The notes beneath the pieces were generated by a model, which saw only the letters and a list, made by a program, of their open reading frames with translations, did no database searches and was not told the origin of the DNA. Positions 45,144-55,902 of a stretch of 64,000 nt of DNA are shown piece after piece. The DNA lies in contig NADL03000740.1 of NCBI GenBank assembly GCA_002205965.3, positions 1,178,001 to 1,242,000 of the forward strand, given 5' to 3'. Each line of letters starts with the position of its first letter. Position 1 is the stretch's first letter. Source of the DNA: Kappaphycus alvarezii. Lineage: Eukaryota > Rhodophyta > Florideophyceae > Gigartinales > Solieriaceae. Both the position numbers and the translations under genes were made by a program.

Positions 45144-45548
45144 CTTATCACTGGTTTGTCCCACATTCTCAGCCTTGGGAGTTGCATATTACTTGAAGAG
45201 ACGCATCCCAATTAGACCACAGTCACGCGACTCATCTAAGTCTGTACGAAAATAGAGCCGAAAATCTTTTTCAAATAAGAAAGACCTTTTTCTTCAAATA
45301 TTCTCGTTATTTCGGTGTTTTAATCCTTTTAAATTCAAGTAAACGACGCGAGGGCTAAAATTCACCTTCCGGCTGCTACTTGAGAACAAAAGGGTCTTGC
45401 GGTTCCCACATCAAATCTTGAATTTTTCATTTAAATTTTATCTCACTGCTTCAAGATGTGATACGTGTTATCAAGTGAAATCACTGCTTCAATTTTGCTC
45501 TCCTTTCATTCATCAATTCACCCTATTCCGTTTCGAGACGCATGTCCA

Positions 45549-46220
45549 TCAGGAGTTGAAATTATAGTCTCCTCCCTTCAGTTTTCCGAATGAGACTGTT
45601 GTTGTTTTGATGGCCGCATAGAGTACACCCATTTCCACCGAACCGTTTTCGGTATGTTCACAGCAGCCGAAGATGAGGGAAAAATCCTTCAGAAGAGAAA
45701 CGGAGGCAACACCTTTAGCAGCTTCCCTAAAATTACCTGTAATAAGATGAAACCAGCGCTCGTCGAGTCTCCTTCCTTGAACCATGAAGAAATTATTAAT
45801 CGTTGAACTACTGGCAGAAACAAATAACAAAAACTGTAATGTGTTTATAGGCCCCTTGGTGTTGCCAAACTCCTCGTATCCTCCTTTGTGACAGTTTGCA
45901 AGAGTAAAGACCTTCTCTTTCGCGCCCCATGTGCTATCTACTTCTTTTTGTCCATGTTCCAAATTCAGCTGGGGTGGATAAGAATACGCAGTGGTTTGCC
46001 GTTCGATCGATCTCCGGAAGTATACGGAAAAAGCAAGACATGCTCTCAGTTTCTCTTCATTTAGTTTCAAGCGTTCTTTGCTCTCCCTGAGCTCGAAATA
46101 TCAGTTCGCAGTGACGTGCTCGAAAGCCCAGAATGAGTCCTGGAAATGAATAACTTTTCTGAAACCAGTACGACCATCCGAACCAATGCTTGTCACCATA
46201 TATCGCAGTGTGTAATACCC
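45549..46220 (-). pseudogene. Unknown ORF cut by a retrotransposon insertion
   Basis: The minus frame is open from the LTR insertion point to 45549, with an ATG at 46195 (MVTSIGSDGRTGFRKVIHF) and a single in-frame TGA at about 46099. Then follow LRESKERLKLNEEKLRACLA and over 150 more codons, including FREAAKGVASVSLLKDFSL. At more than 200 codons it is the longest near-open frame in the AT-rich part. The Ty3/gypsy element sits just upstream, and the frame appears to continue for about 13 codons on the far side (51640-51621). No family recognised. A pseudogene is most likely. Confidence 0.4.
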
Positions 46221-46225
46221 TACAG

Positions 46226-46536
46226 TGTCATGATCTCAACAATAAGGGACCTTCAATTCAAGATTTGTCAATTACATTGACAGCCGACAGTAAACGGACT
46301 ATTCATGCACTCTACCCTTTTGGGCTGCTATCAATTCAATTACAAATTACAGGTTTGCATTCACCTACACCCTTAGTACAGTAGTTAGAGCGGTCCTCTT
46401 AAACAGTCTAGATTCCGACTCACCACTCGATAGTATAAAAAAGTCGACACGAGACGTCTCAGTAAAATACGGGCAGACCGCCAGGCCTTTTTATCCATAT
46501 ATCCAAATCTCTGCCTGTGACTGCGACTGCATAAAG
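46226..46536 (+). repeat. 5' LTR of the Ty3/gypsy element
   Basis: Direct repeat of 51303-51616. It contains a TATA-like GTATAAAAAA at about 46433 and the start TGTCATGATC. Its last two bases are AG instead of the CA of the 3' copy. Confidence 0.9.
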
Positions 46537-46573
46537 GTTTAAACTATTCTGCACATGCAGTCACGACGTCGAC

Positions 46574-47490
46574 ATGTCAGGGACTACAGGAAATTCCGCT
46601 CAGCTGCTTGCACCTCTTCAGGCCCCGAAGCTCAATACTATCAGTCTTCAAGCAATTCAGGACTTTCTGGCCGACCACGAAAATTATGAGACAGCCATAA
46701 AAGCCCAACCAGGTCCCAGCGCAATTCCTGGGCAGGTTGCTTTGATGCACTCTTCCTCAGATCACTTGTGCGCGCTCGTATCTTGGGCGCCGAGTACAAA
46801 TGAGTGGATCAACTCACAGACGCTGTCATCAAAGCTAATCTCGAAAGCCTTCCGCCACGACCAGACACTTTTCCTACGACGAGGCTATCGCAGATGTCGT
46901 GGGCAACGTCAAGCTTGATGCGTCAGAACCAGACGCTTGGCTACGCATTCTCATTCTTCAAACTTCGTATATTTCGCTTTGTCAGCATCATGGTCGGAAC
47001 TTCGTCGAGAAAACACAGAAGGCAGCAGTGAAACACCTTTTAGCCATCCTGCAACCGGTACAGCTCAAATCACGTGTGGAAGACGCACTCCCCTCGAGAA
47101 AACGATTCCAAAGATGACTTCTTTGGCTTCGTGGATTTCTTGTCCGATGAGACGGAGGGCTTTGGGCGCTTTCAACCACTGAGAGACTACCGCAAGTCTG
47201 TCAGTAAGCAAAAGGCCGTCAAATGTCGTCAGAATCGTCGTCCCCAGGCGACGCACCGAATTCCGTCGATAGCGGTGCTTCTGCTTCTAACAAACGCAAG
47301 CCCAAGAGAGGAGAGAAGGGCTCTAAAAGGCTACCGCCGTGCCCCAACGAGGCGTGTGATGAGTTTCATCTTCTCGAGGACTACTTAAACACATCTCAAG
47401 GAGAAAAGAAGAAACTGCTGGCAAAGTACAAGGAAGAAAAGGCTCAGGAGAAAGAAGGCAGTTCGACCAGGGGCCTGCGCTCCTGACGGC
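46574..47490 (+). pseudogene. gag of the Ty3/gypsy element
   Basis: Starts at an ATG at 46574 (MSGTTGNSAQLLAPLQAPKL). The frame breaks near 46800. The C-terminal part reads NKRKPKRGEKGSKRLPPCPN, then EACDEFHLLEDYLNTS, a worn zinc-finger-like box, followed by a Lys-rich tail. Gag would form the particle that packages the RNA. Several shifts make it non-functional. Confidence 0.7.
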
Positions 47491-47572
47491 CATTAAAGTA
47501 CCGTAGCAACGACAAACCGCGACGTGTACCTCCGACATGGCTACAGAGGCACCATAAAAGAACGCTGTCGCC

Positions 47573-47870
47573 ATGGCCGATCTTTGTGGTCATGTATTTG
47601 CGTGCCGCATTGACTCAGGAGCGGACGAACTGGCCAGCTCAGATTCAATCATCAACTTTTGCATAAAAGTTAGTATTTCTGCCGACAAGGAACGAACCAA
47701 GCACGTTCAAGGCAGTCAATGGTCGTATCCTGAACAGCCAAGGCGAAGTTCAAATCGGTCCTACGCTCAATACAATTGCCGGCAAGTGTCGCCTACTCAA
47801 TCTGTGTGCACGAATCGTCCCTGACGAAACTCGCAAACGTCGTACCTGGTACGGCATGAGATGGTGAGAT
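47573..47870 (+). pseudogene. Aspartic protease of the Ty3/gypsy element
   Basis: CRIDSGADELASSDSIINF contains the catalytic DSG triplet of retroviral-type proteases. The remainder of the domain follows in the same and neighbouring frames and is worn. Confidence 0.65.
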
Positions 47871-48399
47871 TGTACTCGGAAACCCGTTTCTCATCAAGGC
47901 AGGGCTAGATGTGACCGACTTAATCGCCGAAAACCTAGAGAAAATCGCCTCCATCGACTTTGAGACGCTCCAGTTCCTTTAATCGACTATAAAATCGGGA
48001 AACTGACCGATTTCTCAGTTCCCAAGAGGAGACTGGATCCATCGACTCATGATGTTGAGTCACTTGAGAAACTGTGTCCTCTGATTCAAAATAGCGACTT
48101 TCCTCTCACGGACAGGGATGAAATCGATTACAAAGACGTGTAAATCGGCCCACAAGATGCTGAAAAGTGGAACTCCGCTATCGAAGATATGACCAAACGA
48201 GCCGGACGCCACTTTTGCAAACAGTATCATGCTAAACTGCGTGAAATTGTATCGAACGCGTCCGACGTCTTTCGTGTGATACTCTGTAGTGATACACCAA
48301 TAGAAGTCTCGCCGATGAAGATCTAGTTCGAGGGGAAGTCAATAAAAGTCAGACAGAGGACGTACTCTCGACAGCAAACGGGGTTCCTGAAAGCCAAAG

Positions 48400-49420
48400 T
48401 CGGCGAACTACTGAAGCTGAGCTATATCTACAGATATATCTGTCTAAGTGGGCCAGTTCACCTCTCATTATCTCGAAAGATGGTCCAGAACAGTTTAGGT
48501 TCGCAACCGACTTGCGCCCTGTCAACTCCCAAACCTAGAAAAATCTTTGGTCGATGCCACATCCAGACGCAATGTTGTCTATCTTAATCGGCTCAAAGCT
48601 CTTTTTCTTGTTGGATTTACTATACAGATTTTGGCAGTTCATGGTGGATGTCATGTCTCAGGAATTTTTATCATTCAATATACCGTTCGGTGTCTTCACA
48701 CCGACAAGTGTTCCTCACGGTGCGTCCAACTATGTACCGTACTTATACTCATCCATGTAGTACATGTTCGCACTGCTTGACGTACTGATCGAAGACATCC
48801 TAGGCCATGCCAAACCCTACGACGAGCATCTTTACAACTTACAGCAAGCCCTTCAAATCTGTGCAACGCGAGGTCTGAATTTGAATCCCAAGAATTTTGC
48901 CTTGGTTCTCAAGGAAGCACAGTTCTGCGGACGCATTTTCGACTGTGATGGCGTCCGATTCAACCAACGCAACTACGACGCACCCATTTCCATGCCAGCT
49001 CCAAAAACCGTTGGGGCTCAGATGGAATTGGTCCACGGCGCCAACTGGATGAGGACGGCAATCCTTCGTTTCTCAAACTTGTTGCACCGCTACAAGAGCT
49101 GCTTGAGGAGCAGTACAAGTTGCAAAAATCTTGCAAAAAGAAAAAGGTCTTCAATCGCTCTCTCTCGGCATGGGGGGACAGAGAAGCAACTTCTTTCACC
49201 TCCCTCAACTTCTTTCACCTCTCTCGAATTCTTTCACCTCCCTCATCCAGGACATGACAGACCAAGTCAATCTCTGCACACCTGATCCACAGAAGAGGCT
49301 TTGCCTGTTCACAGGCGCCTCGAGTACTCACTGGGCCGGTGTGTTGACACAATTGGAAGCAAGATACTTGCTCAGCAGCATACATCCACAACAGTAATGG
49401 GAACATAGCCCAGTTTCATT
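48400..49420 (+). pseudogene. Reverse transcriptase and RNase H of the Ty3/gypsy element
   Basis: RT motifs in order: QFRFATDLRPVNSQ (48494), MPHPDAMLSILIGSK, FFLLDLLYRFWQF (48601), FNIPFGVFTPTSVPHGAS (48680) and VLIEDILGHAKPYDEHL (48785), where IDD has become IED. The RT/RNase H boundary reads GANWMRTAI. The RNase H start is KRLCLFTGASSTHWAGVLTQ, with the first catalytic Asp changed to Gly. The enzyme would copy element RNA into DNA, but these losses and several stops exclude activity. Confidence 0.85.
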
Positions 49421-49719
49421 CGTATCTGGAACATTCAAGGGGTCCTCTTCGAGTTAGTCAGCACCCGAGCAGTAAAACTACGCTGTGATCGCAAGTGTCG
49501 TTCGTCTTTCGCATATTCTTGCTGCGTGTGACGAATTCTCGCTCTTCACCGACCACAATAACATATTGTATATGATGTCACCGCACCTTTTCGGTACGAA
49601 TGTGGCACGACATGTCGTCCACAAGACACAGCGATGGGCCTGTACGTTTGTGTGAGTTCAACTACACAACCGAGAATATACCAGGCGAGTCGAAAACCTG
49701 GGCCGACATGCTCACACGT

Positions 49720-50870
49720 TGGGCCTCTCTTCCATTCTAGTCCTTCCCTGCAGGTTTTTTGTCATCTTTGCGAGTCCCTTTTATCACAGAAAAGCTTCAT
49801 GAGCTTCCATCTATTGCTTCTGTAGCTGATTCGCAAGCTAAACAACCCTTGGCACAGCAGTCCGAGTATTGGATCGACAAAATTGACGATCATGATGTGT
49901 GGGTGAACGAAGCAGGTCAGCTCTACATCCGCCTGGAGACACGTCAGTGCAGCTACGCATCTGCGTGGCGGCACATTGAGGTCGTGGCGGACATCGCGGT
50001 GCAACATCAACAACGCAGCTTGTCACGGAGAATGTCACCTGGCCCACGATGGAGGCAGATATTTATTCCTTCGTCAAAATCTGTTTCGTCTGCCACCTCT
50101 CAAGTGCGGGCCGTAAAGTCCCACGGCCTTTTGGAAACTAAGAGAACGCGGAAAAGGTCGGCGAGCTTCCCCAGCTCGACTTTCTCTACATTGGAGAATC
50201 TGCATCAGGTCACAATTACATCCTGACCCTGAAAGACGACTTCTCCTGGTATTTATTCCTGCGGCCATGTGTGCGAGCGGACTCTGAATCTACTATGGCA
50301 GTCCTGGAGGAATATTTTTCGACGTTCGTCCCAGTTCTGAATTAGTTCTCTCACCAAGGGCCTCTTTTCTGCAACGAAGTTATAAGACTCCTGGCATCTC
50401 TACTGGGGGTACGACATCGTTCTCAACGGCATATGTGCCGTGGTCAAATATCACTGTTGAAGCCGTGTGAAACGAGGTTCTAAGAGTGCTCCACGACGTC
50501 GGCGCGGAGCTGCAGCTACCTGAGACAGAATGGCCGACAATTATACCTGCAATCCAGTCAATTATTACCCATTCTCATTCCCGACGTCTCGGTGGCCCCT
50601 GCCCTATCACTATCCATACAGGCATGGAATCCGTAAATCGACTTTCGATTGCACTGACTATTGGACTCAGTCGAAGCATGGACACATTTGATGAAGCCAG
50701 CCTCTTGCAGCAACTGGAAATGGATGAGGTGCCACAGTCCCTTGATGAAATGCACAAAGAAGTCGGTCAGACTCCGACAGCAGAAGGACGCGCAGCGGTA
50801 GATCGTCACAACCTTAAAACACATGTGCGTTCGTACAACCCCAAAAAATGAGACTACGTTGTCATGGTAG
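49720..50870 (+). pseudogene. Integrase of the Ty3/gypsy element
   Basis: The zinc-binding region shows GHRGATSTTQLVTENVTWP (about 49989) and CFVCH (about 50090). The core starts LDFLYIGESASG and YILTLKDDFSWYLFL (about 50220) with the first Asp. The second motif is HQGPLFCNEVI with His for Asp. TVEAV and NEVLRVL mark the Glu helix (about 50460). Stops break it repeatedly. Confidence 0.75.
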
Positions 50871-51044
50871 GAATGCATGGCCCGAGAAAAAAATTTCAGC
50901 CAACTGGGTAGGCCCTCGCCGAATCAGCAACATCCTTTCAGACTACATCGTATAATTCGAACATCTACTTTCTGGTAAGAGAGAAAAGGTACACCTCTAC
51001 CGCATCAAGCACTACTGCGAACCCTACGTAGGCTTAAAGGCTCA

Positions 51045-51287
51045 GTGGAAAAGATTGCGGAGTTTTCGGATCATGTGTGGCACAGTCTTGAGACGATCAA
51101 GGATCTAGCCACACAGAGCAACAATTTTGAGGTTCTTATCTCATGGAAGGGCCTCACAGCACACGGAGATTCTTTGGAACCGCTCGATGTCATTTTCGAG
51201 GATGTTCTTTCTAAGGTCCTCGATTTCTTCAGGAAGCGCCGCGAAACCGCTCTGACCAAACGCGCAAAACTGTATCTCAAACTGTAG
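51045..51287 (+). pseudogene. Chromodomain-like C-terminus of the Ty3/gypsy polyprotein
   Basis: NFEVLISWKGLTAHGDSLEP and LDVIFEDVLSKVLDFF resemble a chromodomain (V-x-W-x-G, then a LEPL where families have WEPL). In chromoviruses this module directs integration to marked chromatin. The aromatic cage residue W before EP is replaced by L. A stop at 51285 precedes the polypurine-like CTTGGGGGAAC and the 3' LTR. Confidence 0.7.
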
Positions 51288-51302
51288 GCCCCTTGGGGGA
51301 AC

Positions 51303-51616
51303 TGTCATGATCTCAACAATAAGGGACCTACAATTCAAGACTTTTCAATTACATTGACAGCCGACAGTACACGGACTATTCATTCACTCTACCCTTTTGG
51401 GCTGCCATCAATTCAATTACACATTACAGGTTTGCATTCACCTACACCCTAAGTACAGTAATTAGAGCGGTCCTCTCAAGGGACAGTCTAGATTCCGACT
51501 CACCACTCGATAGTATAAAAACGTCTACACGAGACGTCTCAGTAAAATACGGGCAGACCGCCAGGCCTTTTTATCCATATATCCAAACCTATGCCCGTGG
51601 CTACGACTGCATAACA
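51303..51616 (+). repeat. 3' LTR of the Ty3/gypsy element
   Basis: Begins TGTCATGATC and ends CATAACA. It is followed by the target duplication TACAG at 51617-51621. Confidence 0.9.
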
Positions 51617-51621
51617 TACAG

Positions 51622-52249
51622 TAGAGCAGCTCCACAACTCTCATAAAACAGAAGGCGCTGGACAATTGCTTGCTTCTCGTCTTCTATCAACCCAGTTATT
51701 CTTCCCGCTAGATGCTTTCCTCCGAGAATCCTTGACAAACCTTCTTTGTCCCCTTGTCCAAGCACTACTTCATTTCTACAACGATTCCCTTAATGGAAAA
51801 TGCAATGCCCGCTGTAGCTCTGATAAAAAGCTTCTTTCTAGCTTTGGTAGTCCTGTTACGTTTTACCGTAATATGCAAGCGCATTGTTACGGTATTTAAT
51901 TCTGACTGAGTGTGTGGCACTTGCCTTTGCTTTAGTTGTACTCAGCATTCTCATGGATCGAGTTATCGTTCTTTGGGTCCGTGCATAGTTAGTTTTTGTG
52001 CCCGCGGACCGAGGGATACCCAACTGGTTTATTGCAATGACATTGCAGCGGGAACATGGTATAGGAAAGGCGGAGGGCGCGCTGGGGCAGTTCGTGTTTG
52101 TTGGGTGCATACTGGTTTTGTCCTGACATTTTCCTGCTGTCCAGAATTGACCCAGTCTGCAGGGGTACTGTCCATGGCACATAGGAGAACTGCGGGCGGA
52201 AATGCAGGCAAGTGCGGGTATTGCGCCTACGATTTCGTGAAATGAACAG
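51622..52249 (+). other. Unassigned; worn membrane-protein-like track
   Basis: A plus frame at about 51870-52125 with one stop reads VALAFALVVLSILMDRVIVL, then GIPNWFIAMTLQREHGIGK and GQFVFVGCILVLS, which look like membrane helices. No ATG leads into it and no family fits. An overlapping minus frame of 143 codons looks like shadow. Confidence 0.25.
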
Positions 52250-52288
52250 TATGTACACTGTACAGTACTGTACTGTACAGTGTACATA
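52250..52288. repeat. Perfect 39-bp palindrome
   Basis: Two 19-bp arms (left arm TATGTACACTGTACAGTAC) around a single central T pair perfectly. The arms are built from GTAC and TACAGTAC units. The palindrome ends two bases before the left LTR of the next element and would extrude as a cruciform or hairpin. Confidence 0.95.
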
Positions 52289-52290
52289 AC

Positions 52291-52517
52291 TGTTAGGGTT
52301 CAATTAGTACGTGGCACGGACACGTGTACTGTCATCAAAGTGCATCAACACGTACAGTAAACATTCTGTCAGCAACGTATCTAGTTTGCATTTAGAGCCC
52401 CGCAATGGTCTATATAAAGTGCCCCTGACCTGGTCTCCAGGTCCAGAGAGGCATCAGTGATTGTGCTACTATCAGTCCTGGTCCGTCTCTTAGCAACTTC
52501 GGAGTGAAGTTGTAACA
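52291..52517 (+). repeat. 5' LTR of the second element
   Basis: Contains TATATAA at 52411-52417 and, ten bases on, a perfect hairpin GACCTGG-TCT-CCAGGTC at 52427-52443 in the presumed transcribed leader. It is highly similar to 56112-56339. Confidence 0.9.
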
Positions 52518-53087
52518 TAAAATCGATTTTACCAGCACGACTACCAAGCTAGTCGAGGCGTGGGTGCAATCAAGGTACGAGTGTCTTGGAATCTGTGGAC
52601 GGGATTCCGTCGTTAAGGCAAGGTAACGCCGTCTTAGAAGATATTTTTGTTTGGTGATTCTGTCGGCACTTCGCAGACTCCCGGGATTCCGGCTTCTCGA
52701 AGGCACATTAAACAAGAGTGTTTAATCACCGTATGTTGGGAGGGGATTCCCTCAACAATTTGAGTACTCAAGGCGACATTTCGCCGAACAAAAGAGAGGA
52801 GATGTCCTCAAGAAAGTTAGTACGGAGGCATTGTTGCCAAATTTGGGGCCAAGTTTCGCATGTGAACAAGAAACATGGTTCGTCCAGGAACAAGGGCGAA
52901 TCCGAGCGAAGACATACCAAAACACGCCCAAGAAAGATGTGATTCAGAAGCTTCAGCCAGAGGCTCAAGCAGAAGTTTCTCAATATCCCGACGTTGAAAA
53001 TGAAATGGAAGATACATCAAAGGCCTGTCAGTACTCTGTCGCAATGATGGAAGAAATCGCGGGGCAGTAAATGGTAATTCGACGGCC

Positions 53088-53920
53088 ATGAGGGAATTCG
53101 TTCAGCTTACTGAGAAGTTTGGAAGGATGACGGAGCCCCCGAAAGGCTATTCTGCGGAAAGCAATACAAGAGAGGAACGCGTCATGGAGGCTGTGCAAAA
53201 AGAAGATGGGAATAGAGGCTTTGAAGAGGAGGCACCCGCCATATACCCAATATACGTGGCCCACAAGATATACAGGGGTTCTTTGGAGAACTCTCGTTGC
53301 CGAAAGGCCGGGGATGGATCATTCTTTGGTGCAAAGCGCACGTTGTATCGTCTTCTTAAAGATTTTCCAATTCAAGAGAAGGATGAAAGGCGTCTGCTCT
53401 CCTGTGCCTTTGAAAGGGATGCTGCCAAGGTCTTTAACACTGTGGCAGGCGTTCACTGTGATGCTACTGCGGATGAGCTGTGGATCACCTGGAGGCTCGT
53501 CTATGCAATAAGGCTCAGCTCAGCGCATTACATGTCAAGTTCTTCAACATAAGATGGAATGACCGAATTTAATCAGTCTCGGCTCTTGGAGAACGCCTCG
53601 GTCCGCATCTATGACTATGCAGATCCCAATCTCTGACGATATATTGGTCAATAGCTTCAAAGCGGGTCTCCCGGCTCATCTTCAGGACCATGCTATACTC
53701 ATTTCCGGAGATTTCGACACTGTGGTCAGTATAGTTTCCCGACTTTCACCGGCCCAATCGACTACGAGTAGGGAAATTATTATGCAGGTCCATGAGGCTG
53801 GGACTAGAAGCGGGGAAGCCGTACCCGCCGTGGCTGGATACACATATCCGCAGATAAGTTGCTTCTACTACAACCGAAAGGACATATGATCAGGGACTGC
53901 CTCAAAAGAGAAAGAGAGAT
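53088..53920 (+). pseudogene. gag of the second LTR element
   Basis: The plus frame gives MREFVQLTEKFGRMTEPPKG, then after shifts ISDDILVNSFKAGLPAHLQD, typical of a gypsy capsid helix. A zinc-knuckle remnant follows in which CFYYNRK in one frame continues as GHMIRDCLKR in another. The middle Cys is Tyr. It follows an opening stretch from 52718 that may be the true N-terminus. Confidence 0.65.
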
Positions 53921-54405
53921 GAGGAGCGACGCTGAATACATAATACACAGGCGGGGGAAGATTACGGGGGCTTGAACCCCCCGGCCAGAAAGTAAACCCT
54001 CAAATTGATGTGAGGGGTAACGAGCGTGAGAAGGGTTGCGCTTGCAGGGAGCCGAATTGGGGGCAGGGGATGAAAGAAGATGGAAAAGTTGCAGTTACAG
54101 TTATAATCTACGGAGAAAATGTAAGATCAACGCTAGATACAACCGCATCTTCAATTTGGATAGATTCGAGATGGTTCTAGGAAAATTGTGGCTTGTTTCC
54201 AACCAAGAGAGAAGCCTGCGCAACCAATGACGGGGAATAAAAGTAACTTGGGAAGGTTCTATTTCGTTTCAGATTTGGGGATTGCATTTCGAGGAGGAGG
54301 TCCGTGCAATGAACATGCTTCCGGATAAGTTGTTGCTAGGGCGCAAGTTCTGGAGGAAGGATTAGCTCCTGTTGGACTTTAAAGCAGATACAGCGTCCAT
54401 CTTGT

Positions 54406-54905
54406 ATGAAGGAGAGCGAGTCTGGGGTCCTCACGCCTAGAAAAGACTCGGAATTTGACACAACGGAAGTAATACAGGCTGTGATTGAAGATCATGAAGT
54501 GGACGGTGCGATCAAATCCATGGACCTTACAGGGTTTTCCGCAAGCAAGGAATTGCAGCATAGCCTCCGAGATTTGTTGTGGGAACGGCGTGAAATTTTA
54601 AAGGTCGGAATATTGTCGGTATACAGCACAAAATATCACTCAAGCCCAATGTTGAGTCTGTCTGTGCTCCCATGCGTAGACGCTCTCCAAAGGAGGAAGA
54701 AATGGAGCGCAAATCTTTTTGCGAGACTTACAGATCTTGGATTTCTCGAGCCTTCCGTATCACCGTGGGCGACAAATAATGTATTCGTGAAAAAGAAGGA
54801 CTAAAGTATGCGTGTTACATCGGATTTCCGTCGCCTAAATGACCTTAAGGTCACAGACTCCTACACTATGGAGAACATGAGAGAAATAAAGGACTGATTG
54901 GGATC
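54406..54905 (+). pseudogene. Truncated Ty3/gypsy reverse transcriptase
   Basis: GFLEPSVSPWATNNVFVKKK (54735-54800), one frame break, then MRVTSDFRRLNDLKVTDSY and MENMREIKD. This is the fingers region of a gypsy RT. Homology stops near 54905, before the active-site motifs, and the sequence then changes character. The frame ahead (from 54406) carries the RT leader with DLLWERREILKVG. Confidence 0.75.
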
Positions 54906-55134
54906 CGCGGTGGATGAGAGTTTGGAAGTAATTCGGTGAAAGGTATTTTCTCGGAATTGGGCAGGAGGGAATAGGAGGTGGGTTAGCCCTTTTGAGGAAA
55001 TAATTCGGGGGGTCGGGGGTCAGTGCTCAATTGGGTAAGATGGGCGAGGGACCGAAATGGGATGTGGCGGTTATATGAGAGGAAGGGGCAGTTCGGGACT
55101 GAAAGAGGAGTAGGCAGACCGAGCGTAGGAAGGA

Positions 55135-55578
55135 ATGATGGATCAATTGGAGCGCACTTGTGTAGCAGTAAGACAGGCCGTAGTGGGGATGGTGGCGGTT
55201 TTGCGCCTAGTGGAGAATGTGGAGGGGGAGGTTGAGGCAATGGGATATACGGAGGTGGAGAAGGTTGAAACGCGAGAAAGGGAACTACGAGAGGCGGTGA
55301 TAATAGCTTTGTATGGATTCTGCACGGTCGTAGGAGAGAGGCAAGGGTTGGAAGGGGAGTTGGTCGAATGGTGGGAGCGGACTTGGGAAGAGCTGCGTTC
55401 GCGGGAGGAGAAAGAAGTTGTATTCGTCAGAGAGGTGCGCCGCCGGCAACGAGGATGGTTGGCAAGCAAGGTTGGGGTCGACGAGATGCATTTCCGAAGG
55501 GAAGCGGTGCATACGGGTGCGAAGGGGAAAGACAACCCGAACAGTACTGAAAATGCGGAGGCGGGGGCTACATTTTGA
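55135..55578 (+). CDS. Hypothetical protein, intact 147-codon ORF inside the LTR element
   Basis: Complete from ATG to TGA. It begins MMDQLERTCVAVRQAVVGMV, with an in-frame stop just upstream that fixes the start. The protein is mostly helical and charged (VEAMGYTEVEKVETRERELR, WERTWEELRSREEKE) and ends with a basic, Asn-rich tail. No motif, signal or membrane segment. It sits where RT core, RNase H and integrase should be, so it is either a captured host sequence or an accessory ORF of a non-autonomous element family. The opposite strand is partly open as shadow. Confidence 0.45.
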   Translation: MMDQLERTCVAVRQAVVGMVAVLRLVENVEGEVEAMGYTEVEKVETRERELREAVIIALYGFCTVVGERQGLEGELVEWWERTWEELRSREEKEVVFVREVRRRQRGWLASKVGVDEMHFRREAVHTGAKGKDNPNSTENAEAGATF

Positions 55579-55827
55579 TGTGTTTTGTTTTTTTTTGTAT
55601 TTGTATTTGTTTGATTTTTTAATTAATTGTACGCGAGGAGTGCACAAGTGTTGTTTCGCCCCGCTGTTGAGCGGGGGGGGGGCGCGAATGTGCGTCCATT
55701 TAAGCGCTTCTCTGGCGCCTTAGTTGAGGGGGACACTTACGGTGTTCCCGCGGGTATTTTCGGTCAGCTTACTGCTGAGGGTGAGGAGCGTGGTTCGGGT
55801 GTTTGATGTTGTTTGATAATGTTGTTG

Positions 55828-55857
55828 GTGATGGTGTGCGGGATGCAACACCATCAC
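55828..55857. repeat. Perfect 10-bp inverted repeat
   Basis: GTGATGGTGT and ACACCATCAC flank a 10-base loop, inside the non-coding 3' part of the second LTR element. Confidence 0.65.
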
Positions 55858-55902
55858 TCTCTTTATACTGGAGATTACCCTGCCTGAGGTGCCCAGGTCA
55901 GG

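Larger units (their letters stand above)
46226..51616 (+). mobile_element. Ty3/gypsy LTR retrotransposon, complete but inactive
   Basis: Two LTRs of about 310 bp in direct orientation bound gag, protease, RT, RNase H, integrase and a chromodomain in the Ty3/gypsy order. The element begins TGTCATG and ends ATAACA. It is flanked by the 5-bp target duplication TACAG at 46221-46225 and 51617-51621. By eye the LTRs differ at about 18 positions plus a small indel, roughly 94% identity, so the insertion is not recent. Coding parts carry stops and lost catalytic residues. Confidence 0.9.

Noticed and set aside
26180..45500. Mitochondrial or plastid DNA insertion as the source of the AT-rich island
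   Set aside because: No organelle gene, rRNA or tRNA could be recognised; composition alone is not enough. Still possible for very old DNA.
46385..46440. TAGTTAGAGCGGTCC resembling a tRNA A box
   Set aside because: It is inside an LTR, has no matching B box and cannot be folded into a cloverleaf.
55143..55647. Minus-strand frames of 120-130 codons opposite the 147-codon ORF
   Set aside because: Ser/Pro/Thr-rich complement of a purine-rich coding strand with no start context.
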